A stretch of DNA of 64,000 bases from Marchantia polymorpha subsp. ruderalis (lineage: Eukaryota; Streptophyta; Marchantiopsida; Marchantiales; Marchantiaceae): NCBI GenBank assembly GCA_037833965.1, contig AP031353.1, positions 5,148,501 to 5,212,500 of the forward strand, read 5' to 3'. The notes under the pieces are model-generated. The model had not been told where the DNA came from, did no database searches, and was given only the letters and a program-made list of their open reading frames with translations. This document shows, piece by piece, positions 1 to 12,863 of the stretch; within the stretch, counting starts at the first letter, position 1; every line of letters begins with the position of its first letter. The translations under genes and the position numbers were made by a program.

Positions 1-1800
1 TCCAACCAAAAGCTATGATGTACTATGCTCATCTTTGAAGAATGGAAATAACATATTATATTATCAAATCTGTAGTAAGAAAATCAAAATGACTATGATA
101 AGTTATGTTCATCATGAGTTACATGAATATGAAGTAAATAAACCATGTTCATATAATTACAGATACTGAATTTATTTTATCCTTCATTTTATGTTATAAT
201 ATTTATCAAATTTACATTAAAGTGTCATAGTCTATAATTTTATTTATTTATTTACTATATATAAGAATTATTGTGGGTTTAAGCATACAGAATATGGTTT
301 TTTTTTGGAATTTGGAATCAATATGAACAAAGGTCTCTAATTTTGGATTTAAAAATATATTTTATCAAATAATTCAAAAATAAAAATTTTGTAAATACAT
401 GTTGAACAAATTAAATATAATATGCATATTTTATGTTTTTTAATCTGAAAATTATAATTCACCGTGATAGATATGTGTTACACGGTTCTTACAAGTAATT
501 TAAAATATTTTATCATTGAAAAGCAAAGAATTTTGATTGTTTTATAAGTTTTAAAAGATGATATTTAATTTCAAAAAATCTTTTAAAAAATTTTAAATTT
601 TGTTAGAAATATAAATTGGAATTTTTTAGATATTGGATTATATTGAAATTATAGAAAAATATGATTTTATAAGTTAATTGTATTCAATTTAGAATTATAT
701 ACATACATATGTATAGTTAAATCTAAACAATATGTAACTTGTTTCAAATATTTTTTTTGCATAAGACCTCTTTAATAATTTATCACTTTATGGATTTGTA
801 TGCATATTTATTTTCCAATAAATAAATAGATCAAGTTCACAAAATTATTAAATTTATTTATGAAATACCAATATTTCATGTGTAATGTAGATTTTGATCT
901 CATTTATCTTGATAAATTTATTAATATATTTGAAAAAAATTTCAAGAATTATTATTGATGTAGACTTATTTCTTCCAATCAATCATCATTAAACTTAGTT
1001 TTAGAAAAATTTAGACTGTACTTACGATGTTTGATTCAAGAAATCAAAATTTTCAAACTTTGCACAGATTTCTCTTTACATTCAAATTAATTATAAGATG
1101 AATCATAAAATCATCCGATTTAATGTTCTGGATACATGCATTTTAAGTCTTGTTAATTTGTCTATGCTAAAAGTTTTGTGTTATTTTTTAATATTTAAAT
1201 ATAATGTTGATATAATATTTCCTATTTCTCATGCATTTATGATAGGTTTGAAGCTTTAGGAAAGTTTTCCATAATTTAGCTTTAGAGCTGGCTACCTAAT
1301 CAACAGAGTAAGAAAGAAAAGCGATGAGTGGTGTTTCAATCTGGTATATTGAGTACTTGTGGCGTAAGTTGACTTGTCCAAGCAATTGTTTCCGGGCAGA
1401 AGTGAAGTGGACATTTGTCAAGAAATGTAACAAAGCGGAGAACAAATTAAGAGCGAATTCCGGTTGTAAGTAAGCAATCCAGATTCCCTTGAATTAAAGT
1501 TCATAAATTCTTCCATAACTCTCGAACCCACATATTATCAACCGTATTGTACATTCAAAATTAAAAATGTACAGAATTGGTATACCCCTCACATTCGCAG
1601 TGTATTGTGTCGTTCAAATGATGCAGAACTCGAGGCGTCATAAACGAATACAATACCAAACACCCAATCAAGGAAATTTGTGCAGAAGAGACAAAGTAAT
1701 CCTGATAATTTAGAGATGCCACTGATCTAATCTTCACGCGAGCAACACGAAGAAACAGTGGTACAAGAACATGTCGGCCGGACAGACGGGCGGACGAATT
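1..1800. other. AT-rich intergenic DNA, no gene seen
   Basis: Strongly AT-rich sequence with frequent stops in all frames and no recognisable coding, RNA or mobile-element motif. Composition rises toward mixed GC after about 1250 and becomes GC-rich from about 1730, where the upstream region of the delta-COP gene begins. Confidence 0.7.
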
Positions 1801-2176
1801 GACGGACGGACGTAAGAGGCAACGAGCTGCGTGAGGCATCATCCACATAGGACACAAGAACACGCGGCAGGCATGACACTAGGACCTGCCGGATACAGGA
1901 AGTGGTGGTGGGCACGACAGAGGCAGATCCCGGGGCGGTCCGGCGGACCGGCGGTCCGAGGTGTGTGCGCCGTGCCGGAAAGAAGGGTGGGGGCGGAAAA
2001 GGCCGAGGGAAGCAGACGGCAAAAGGGTCGTCCTTGCCGCGAGGAGACGGACTTTGTGGCCGGGCGGTGCGTCTAAGTAAGGAGAGCGGAGACGAACGAG
2101 GAGGAGGCCCGAGCGGTCCCCGTGTGCACTTATGCCATTTCTCCTTCGCTTCTGTTCTCCGCTCTGATCGTCGAGA

Positions 2177-2197
2177 CGAGCGAGCGAGCGAGCGAGC
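2177..2197 (+). repeat. GAGC tetranucleotide microsatellite
   Basis: About five tandem copies of GAGC, ending in GAGCTC. Equivalent GAGC runs occur on the sense strand upstream of the glutaredoxin-like gene and the KH-domain gene in this window. Confidence 0.9.
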
Positions 2198-2604
2198 TCA
2201 CATCGAGGAGGCGGAGGAAGTGGAGCAGCAGTGGAAGGGAGGGAGGGAGGGAGGAAGGGAGGAAGGTCAGGCCGGGCCAGCCAATCCGAGGCAAGTCAAG
2301 GCAGTGTAGCAGAGCAGAGGAGGACGAGGAGGAGAGCAGCAGCACGCGAGCGAGCTCGCCCACTCCGGAAGTGCGTCGATTTGTGGATCGAGGGGCAGGC
2401 AGGCATTTGGGAGCTTTAGAAGGCTTGAGTTGAGGTGGAGGGTTTGTCGGGTCGTGTGCAGAAGACGCAGAACCGAGAGGGACGAGAAGGAAGGGAAGGG
2501 AAGGAAAGGAAAGGAAAGGAAAGAGGGCAGATTGGTAGATCGATCGAGAAGGTTGGAGAGGGAGAAGGGGTGAGAGGTGGGGGAGAGTGGGAAGGGGGAG
2601 CGAG

Positions 2605-2611
2605 TATAAAA
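2605..2611 (+). promoter_or_regulatory. TATA box of the delta-COP gene
   Basis: TATAAAA in GC-rich surroundings, 114 bp upstream of the ATG at 2725. This is a typical plant spacing for a leader of about 80-90 nt. Confidence 0.5.
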
Positions 2612-2724
2612 TCAGGCGAGGGCGAAATGCGGCACTGGAGGTAGCAGAGAGGCAGGGGCGCAACTCCGATCGCCAGTGCCCCCGTTGAAAGTGAAGCTTG
2701 CGGGGTCACTGAAAGCCTGGCGCC

Positions 2725-6157
<3,433 letters not shown>

Positions 6158-6930
6158 GGACCCTGTCCGATATCGTTTGAGCTCGACAGGAGATTCAAGG
6201 GGTTGTTAGAAGCACATTTGACGCAGCATGAGTTATGTTGATTCTGACTTTCAGAGAAGAAAATAGCAGAAATTGCAATTCTGAGTTTCCGGCAAGCAAT
6301 CACATGGTGTTCCTTGCCCTGCCGCATTTTTGCTGCCAGTTATGAGGGATGTGCTTTTTACGCGTTCACGAAGACGGGCAGATGGAACAGTCAAAACCTG
6401 TTTCATCTATACTTGAGCTGGCATGCTGTAGGGCTGTGGTTGTGTGTGCAGAATTGGAGTAGGTTGTGCACTGGTAGCCGCGGTAGCAGTAGCTTATTTG
6501 AAGACGAGGCACTTTTGTGAGAAGCTAATCGTGTAGTGTGCGATACAAGTCAACGGCTACTCTGGCCACCGATCTCAACCTTCTCAGAGTTGGTACTAGT
6601 AACACTCTCAAGTTTTCTACATGTTCCTGAGTGCTTGGGCAGGATAGTGCCAGTTCATGTGTATGTGATCAATGCTCTTACATTGCTTCAGATCAGGTCC
6701 AGTTTATTAATACAGAATCATCAGCTATTAAAATTCATAGATGGCTCTCTTCTCACTTCGTAGAGTTAGGTAACTTGAGTTACGGTGGCTATTGTCCTGT
6801 AATTCAGTTGAATTTCCGCTCTTTGCCTCAAAAGAGAGGGCTACTGAGACCAGTCGAGTTCCCATTTTTTGTATGAGAAGTTGTAGGGCATTTAGTTGTT
6901 GAACTAAGTTCAATAAGATTAACGCTTAGT
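6158..6930 (+). other. Probable 3' UTR and downstream flank of delta-COP
   Basis: Mixed-composition sequence after the delta-COP stop, with no coding pattern and no match to the neighbouring gene families. Composition falls back to AT-rich after about 6900. I see no canonical AATAAA; an AATAAG lies at about 6911. The extent of the UTR is a guess from composition. Confidence 0.4.
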
Positions 6931-7933
6931 TAACACTTGAATATCAATTGTTATCTATACCGTGCACTGATGCCGAGCTCTTGTGTATGCCATACATTCT
7001 CATTGCCCTTATTTTGAATTATTCAGGTATCGGTCCCTCACGCAAAAAATGATAACCACTAATCGACATGTTTGGATTTGGAAACCAGAACACACCGAGC
7101 ACAAAAATTCGAAAATTACTTGAAACTATTTCACAAAAGTCAGATATGCTGGTGCGGTATTCATTCCATGTAGAGTAAGCTTTCCCCTCTGCTACCTTGG
7201 CACACAGCAGTGTCATCTTACATCTTATTTGTTCATTGCATGCCCGTTTCATGCGCGATGCGTCGGAAATGATTACTCTAAGCGAGCAATTATCAATCAC
7301 GATGCGATATTTATTTTTAAATATTATTTTGTGATAGTTAAAACTTAAATCAGTACATACGCCGCCGAAACAAAACCATCAGGATAGGAAGACTCAAAAC
7401 TAAAGACAGGACGGTACGAAAGACAACGTAAGTCAGTCATACGAGTGGTGAGTTGCGACATGTATTTGTATGTGTGTAGAGAGAAGACTGTCGAGGTAAT
7501 AGGTACAAAATCATATCAGATGTTAGTGCTATATGTCATCAATATATAGTGGTATGGTAAACAAATTGCAATGACCAAAATGTGTGCATTTTATAAAGAT
7601 GAAGAAAACTTCTCAAAACATTATGATTATCTGCGAACCTTACAGGAAGAGGAATATACTTATGTACACTACCAGTGATGATTGTAGATGTTACAACAGA
7701 TGACATATTTAATTGTCATCTACTATTGTAGAAGCAAAACTGGTCTCTTCTAGTAAAATGGTATTGGATATCATTTTATGGTAAACGCGGTTACCTGTCT
7801 GTAATGTTTTTCTTCATTTTTACAATTTGATATTCAACATGATATGTACTGAGATAGTTACATGTCTAAATTAAATATCATACCGCTCTTAGCTGTGCAA
7901 TTGCGATAGGTTTTAATCTGGATATCAATTCAG

Positions 7934-7958
<25 letters not shown>
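7934..7958. repeat. (AT)n dinucleotide microsatellite
   Basis: Twelve uninterrupted AT units in AT-rich intergenic DNA. Confidence 0.95.
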
Positions 7959-7964
<6 letters not shown>

Positions 7965-8065
7965 CAAGATATGAAGAAGTGATAGTTACAAAATTTATAT
8001 AGCTTACTATTCGGAATATTTAAATTTTTTATCCACAATAAATGAACTTTGAATTAAATCTTTAT

Positions 8066-8099
8066 TCTTTTGATCATTACTTTTGTAATGATCAAAAGA
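8066..8099. repeat. Perfect 15-bp inverted repeat, 4-nt loop
   Basis: The arm TCTTTTGATCATTAC (8066-8080) and its exact reverse complement (8085-8099) are separated by TTTT. It lies in AT-rich non-coding DNA with no coding gene to serve as a terminator for. Confidence 0.9.
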
Positions 8100-9484
8100 T
8101 CTATTAAAATCATATTGATTACAAGTCATAGGGAATTTATCTGGTTTAGCTTTTAAATATTGTGATATTTTTACTAGTTTTAATTTCAGTTATTGATGAC
8201 ATTCAATCAAATTATTTCAGGAATTTTGAAAGAATATTCAAGAAGAATATATTTATTTGTTATATATTTATCAAAAAATTTATCTAATTTGTCTTCAACT
8301 TTGAGACTATTGAGTATATTGTAATCTGAAAGCAATGATTCAAATTTTTAAACTAAAAGAAATATCACAAGCTATATTGGTGGTTGATTAAGTTTACAAT
8401 GTATTCTAAAAATATTCTACTTAATTAAGTTTTTTTTTTTAAATTGTGTTTGTGTCGTTATCTAAATTTTAGTATTCCATTATTGATGATTTTTAAATAT
8501 AGGATAGGGTCCAATTTGTGTATATACTAGTTGTATTGCATGATCTCATGAATATTATGGAGTTGGTATTCTGCTGTAGTAAATACATCTACTAATACCA
8601 GGATGTACATTACTTAAACCCAAGGGTACTTGTAGTTTATGCTTTATCCCAAAACATACCTTACTATGTTTACAACTCATGACTATTGAGGAAAAAGATT
8701 GAAGCAACTACCTTGGTCTTTTTTATGATCGATGACTAGCTAAGAAGCTTAAACAAAACCTTCGGCAAATATAGCTAGTTGATTATTAATGGACTCAAAG
8801 CTAAGGCTGTAGACAACATGCCACAAAGATGTATATATCAAAACACTAATTCCGCCTCCCCAGAGTTTATTTTCGTAGCCATGGGGAAGTTAAATGGGTG
8901 AAAAAGGAGGGAATAAGGGAGAATATAAAAAAAAAAGAAAGATTTTACTTACTTATCTCTTACAAATATATGTTCTAAGGACCCATCAATTTGTAAGTAT
9001 TTCAATTTAAATTCATTTATAACATATGATTATTTTCAGTTCACATCTGAACGCATGATATTTAATAATTGAAGTAATTTTCTAAAAACTGCTGTTTTGA
9101 CGAGTAAATTTTCATCAAAAAATTTGTGAAAATTGTTTGATGTAATAAAAGTACCCACACATTTTGGTGCACATTTAGTACATTTTGGACACTTTGGTAG
9201 TGTCGCAGCCAGATCTCTTGGAGTTGCACCGTGAAACACCACGTTTAGCACACCGATAATTGCTAGACTACACTGGCCATCCGCCTCGTGATCAGGCAAA
9301 TTGGAGCTAGACCTTCTATTATTCCACGCGTGTGTGTATGCGAATATTGAGCTCGATAATACACCAGATCAAAGAACGAGACATGCGGTTTTCATTGAGG
9401 ACCGGTCCTCGGGGCCTTGCGGTCCGGCAAATCCGTTCGGGGCCAGCAGGAAGAGGGAGCGGGTGACAGATTCAAGTTGGCCAC

Positions 9485-10535
9485 AACGCGGAGCGTATCG
9501 GAGCCTTCACGTCACGTTTGTTCGATTCCATCGACAGACGGACGAGGAAAGAAGCGATCGAGCGATCGATCGATCGTTGGCCCGACGAGCTCTGTGCATG
9601 TGCCTGTTTCTGTTTTTCCTGTAGGTCGACGACGACGAAAGCCCGAGCCGATCGATTGGTGTCGTGTAGTCTTTGGCATTCTCCGCACAATTTCCGGACA
9701 CGAGACAGATTGGCATTGTCGAGTGAGTGAGTGAGTGAGAAAGAGAGAGTGAGCTCTTGTGAGGAAGTGCGGGTCGCATCGAGGTCTGCGCACGAGGATT
9801 CGGTTGTGCGGGTTTGTTACGCTTTTTCATATGAATGAGAGTGATCGTGGATCGTGAGGGGCTGGCCGTCTTTTCGTAATTGGCCGGTCGGTTGGCGCTA
9901 CGCGGACTAGAACAGTTCGGTGGGCAGAAAAGCCGGAGCCGAGGCCACTGTCGCTCAGGGAGAGGAGAGTGGGCGATTTACGGGCTGCTTCGGCGACCGG
10001 TTAATTGTTCTTCTCATCGGGGAGGTTGGGTCAGAAAAGCGAACGGCGTATCGGTGGAACGCAAGAGAGGTATTGACATTGTTCGTCGCGGTTGTTTATT
10101 GAGAAATTCGGCTTCTGCTGTTGCTGCTGGCTGTCCCCTCTCCTCGTGCCGAGAATTGGTATTTCTATCTTTCTGTGTTTAGACGCAGAGCGCAGCTATT
10201 GTGCTGCAAGAGCGAGCGATTTGAATGTCATTTCTAGCTTAGCTTTTTGTGGAACACTCCTTCGTTGAGGAAGCATAGAGTTGCATCGTCGATATATACC
10301 GGCTGGCCCGGCCCAGCGCCACCCGTGCCGAATCCCAGTGTAGTTCGTTCTGCGATCACTGAAGTTGGTTGCTGAATAACAGATCATGCAATACAATGGG
10401 AACGGAGCTGGGCATTTTAGACCCGTTCACGGAGCTGGACGATGCTCGAATTTCTTTAGGGAAATCCGTTCCAATGAAGGCTCTGGTATCTAGGGCTCGA
10501 GCAGTCGAGAGACCAAGATTTCCAAATTTCCTAGT
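9485..10535 (+). pseudogene. Diverged copy of the 5' end of the glutaredoxin-like gene
   Basis: This block is collinear with 16679-18080, the upstream region, leader and first codons of the glutaredoxin-like gene. Shared landmarks (copy/source) are AACGCGGAGCG (9485/16679), GGAGCCGAGGCCA (about 9935/17142), TCCTCGTGCCGAG (10141/17367), CCCGTGCCGAATC (10322/17633), GACGATGCTCG (about 10438/18001) and GGGCTCGAGCAG (10493/18058). The copy has lost about 140 nt just after the start codon and has several smaller indels; the GAGC run of the source is reduced to two units. A short frame survives from ATG 10396 to a stop at 10659; its first ~35 codons still resemble source residues (LDDAR, GKS). Similarity ends near 10535, so the glutaredoxin domain and the Cys-rich tail are absent. 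It sits directly upstream of the MBP2C-like gene and may serve as its promoter or leader (inference). Confidence 0.8.
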
Positions 10536-10961
10536 TGACCTCGTTTCTTTGCATCATTCCCGACTTTTTTGTGTGTGTGATGTGAACACATATTTGCAAG
10601 CAGATGTAAATTGGAAGCAGCATTTAGCTCTCAGGACCAATGATCAGTCCATGGCCTAGCAGTGATCTGACAGCATTACAGACTTATACATGCAGTAGTT
10701 GGGTCGGTGATGCTGACGCTTGATTTGAGTCATGCATATGTCTGGTTCTTTTAAAGTTTGTGATGAATGTGAGATCTAGCTTAAGCATAGGTGTATGTTT
10801 GTAGTCTTTGTTCTGTTGTGAGGTCAACTAGAAGGGGGTTTACCATTCACACATGTCACCTGACGACGAGTTTGTGCTTGGCAGATGAACGAGAAGAGGT
10901 GTGGATGCTTTTGAAAGACAGGACGAGGTGACTCTGCAGCAGAGGAAGGGGCTCAGTGAAA
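10536..10961 (+). other. Probable 5' UTR or leader intron of the MBP2C-like gene
   Basis: Sequence between the duplicated block and the MBP2C-like ATG. A plausible splice acceptor (TGCTTGGCAG) ends at about 10884, suggesting a leader intron. A TGA at 10929-10931 is in frame with the downstream gene, so coding does not extend upstream in this exon. Confidence 0.4.
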
Positions 10962-11786
10962 ATGGCGCTCGCTCAACGTTGGACGAATGGAAATGAGAAG
11001 TCGGCAGAAAATGATCTCTACAAAGATTTGCTTGAGATATTTCCGCTCATGGAAACTTTTATGGATAATAGGGGAAGCTACTCTTGGACTTCATCAGCCC
11101 GTCAGGCTTCCTTGATTGTAACTCCAGCCCCTGTGCGCCAACGAGTGGATCGAAAACCCTTGCAAAAGGTCGAAGTCGTCAGTGGACTACCCAAAGAAAA
11201 CCACCACAACCACCATAGCAGGCCAAAATCAAGTTTATCCGACGACACTCACCGATACAGGCTACCATCGGACAATCGGATGTCATGGAATGGATGTGAG
11301 GATCCTGAACTTTCGCAGAAACAGACCTCTCGTGAATCAAGCGATGTGTTTATAGGAAAAGGTTCTCAGCAATATGATGAAGACTTTGTGCAAGAGGTGC
11401 TGGACGAGAATAGCAGACTGCGGGCCATGTTGAAGAAAGGTCCCTGGGATGAGGACGAAGTCTCAAGCCGTGTGGCTGTAGCGGAGGAGCTGGGTGTGCT
11501 ACGAAGTAAGGTCGCTGCTCTGAATCATATGCTGGAGGCTGAAGATTGCAGGAACGATGACAATCTGTTTTTGTCAAAATCTGTCATTGCTCCTTTGAAA
11601 AGTTCATATATCTGGAATGCCGACGATTCATTTGTCTGGCCGTCGGAACTCATCGAAAGGGCAGACCGGGCAAAGCGTCAGTATCTTGCAGCAATCATTG
11701 CAGCGCAAGTATGTAAAGATGAATCTCTCTTGACTCTAGTTGCGGAATTGCGATTCCACCTGCAACAACTTTTTGCCCAAATCTAA
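10962..11786 (+). CDS. MBP2C-like microtubule-associated protein
   Basis: A single open exon of 274 aa, similar at both ends to plant MBP2C (movement-protein-binding protein 2C). MBP2C is a plant microtubule-associated protein known to bind a plant viral movement protein and KNOTTED1-type homeodomain proteins and to limit cell-to-cell movement. The N-terminal block DLYKDLLEIFPLMETFMDNR matches the family's conserved LLKDLVEMVPLIEHYM-type motif. The C-terminal block ERADRAKRQYLAAIIAAQVC, followed by DESLLTLVAELRFHLQQL, matches the family's terminal helix. Between them are a polar, disordered stretch and a short coiled-coil-like segment (residues about 145-190, EVLDENSRLRAML then EELGVLRSKVAALNHMLEAE), clearly shorter than in angiosperm MBP2C. 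The ATG at 10962 was chosen because an in-frame TGA lies at 10929. The family call rests on the two end blocks and comparison from memory. Confidence 0.7.
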   Translation: MALAQRWTNGNEKSAENDLYKDLLEIFPLMETFMDNRGSYSWTSSARQASLIVTPAPVRQRVDRKPLQKVEVVSGLPKENHHNHHSRPKSSLSDDTHRYRLPSDNRMSWNGCEDPELSQKQTSRESSDVFIGKGSQQYDEDFVQEVLDENSRLRAMLKKGPWDEDEVSSRVAVAEELGVLRSKVAALNHMLEAEDCRNDDNLFLSKSVIAPLKSSYIWNADDSFVWPSELIERADRAKRQYLAAIIAAQVCKDESLLTLVAELRFHLQQLFAQI

Positions 11787-12640
11787 TGTGCCGTGTTACT
11801 TCCAGTCAATCGGTCAGTTTGTGGTGCTCCTTTGGATTTAATCTTTCAGATTCATGTCACTCTTTGGAGATTTTAGCTTGCACTGCTCATTGACATCTCA
11901 TTGTATATCAATAAGAATTGAGATCCAGGTTTGGTACTGGCATTTGTAACAAAAGTTATACATGACCAACTCAGGAGAACATGCCATTATTTCTTTAGCT
12001 GAGTTCAGTATGATGCTAAGAAGTGGAGTTCTTACTGCTTCTTACATCGCGCGCTCCAAAGTTTATGGAGGATAGTCGGCTTTATCACGGAAGCTGGACT
12101 CTTCACCCTCAAGTGAAGAACAGATCCACCATCTGATATGCAGTCTGCGGTACATGCACTTGTATAAAATTAAGTCGTAAGTGGTTTGGTTTATCTTAGG
12201 TCTCGTGGTCTAGGTATAGATTGGAGTTAAAGGGTTTATAGTCCTAACCTCACAGCAGGATGAATCTTACTTTAGAGTAGACAAAGTACTATAGAACTAT
12301 CTCAAACTTCGATGGGAAATCGAACCCTCTGACGATAACGCTAACATCTGCAAGTTTTGGTGCTTAACAAACTTTCACAATTGCGAAACGTATATTTGTT
12401 TGTAACGAACGGGCAATCTGTAGATACAAAACCATGCAGGATTCTGATATCTAGAAACATAGATTGAAACAATGTTGTTGAGTATGAGACTATCTCAATA
12501 ATACCATGCTACATCAAAACCTTGGACTGCAGATCTTTCATATGAACTAATTTCCATTTCATTGCCATGAATGTCGATGTACTTGAGTGAAGTCTCTTCC
12601 AGTATATTTAATATATCGCTCCTGTTTAATTCCCACAAGG
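11787..12640 (+). other. 3' flank of the MBP2C-like gene
   Basis: Non-coding, mixed-to-AT-rich sequence. It probably starts with the 3' UTR; AATAAG occurs near 11909 but I see no strong polyadenylation signal. No second gene is visible. Confidence 0.4.
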
Positions 12641-12753
12641 AATGCTCATGAAATCATCTTTTGATCATACCACTTCCTTGCATAGAACAAGGAACTGCGA
12701 TTTCCATGATCGGAAATGTTCTGGGATAGGAATTGTTTATGATATGGTGATAT

Positions 12754-12863
12754 TGATTTTAGTGTATATACACCCAACACACACCCACCCAAGAAATGAC
12801 ACGTTATACACCCAAGAAATACAACTGCGTGGGTGTGTGTTGGGTGTATATACTCTAAAATCA
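12754..12863. repeat. 110-bp foldback element (34-bp arms, 42-nt spacer)
   Basis: The left arm (12754-12787) and right arm (12830-12863) are reverse complements with a single mismatch; the inner 24 bp (core CACCCAACACACACCCA) are perfect. The spacer carries a direct repeat, ACCCAAGAAAT. It resembles a short foldback or MITE-type element. No open frame or clear target-site duplication was seen. Confidence 0.85.

Larger units (their letters stand above)
1801..2724 (+). promoter_or_regulatory. Promoter and leader of the delta-COP gene
   Basis: GC- and GA-rich block immediately upstream of the delta-COP start codon. It holds a GAGC tetranucleotide run (2177-2197), GGGA and GGAAA runs (about 2230-2525) and a TATAAAA motif at 2605-2611. 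If that TATA box is used, transcription would start near 2635, leaving a leader of about 90 nt. Short open frames in the block look like by-products of the purine-rich composition. Promoter function is inferred from position and motif only. Confidence 0.55.
6931..9480. other. AT-rich intergenic DNA
   Basis: No gene supported. The region holds an (AT)n tract (7934-7958) and a perfect 15-bp hairpin (8066-8099). A minus-strand open frame near 9036-9299 contains three short ACATTTTGG-type repeats that translate to a Cys/Pro/Lys-rich stretch, with no recognisable family. GC content rises from about 9330 into the duplicated block described next. Confidence 0.6.

Noticed and set aside
2130..2663. 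177-codon minus-strand frame upstream of delta-COP
   Set aside because: Ser/Leu/Pro low-complexity translation of GA-rich promoter sequence; antisense to the promoter, with no family resemblance.
9140..9210. Cys/Pro/Lys-rich peptide suggesting a metal-binding protein
   Set aside because: Produced by three imperfect ACATTTTGG repeats; the rest of the frame is AT-rich and lacks any family feature.
10956..10961. GTG codon as start of the MBP2C-like protein
   Set aside because: An ATG follows two codons later at 10962 and non-ATG starts are rare in plant nuclear genes.
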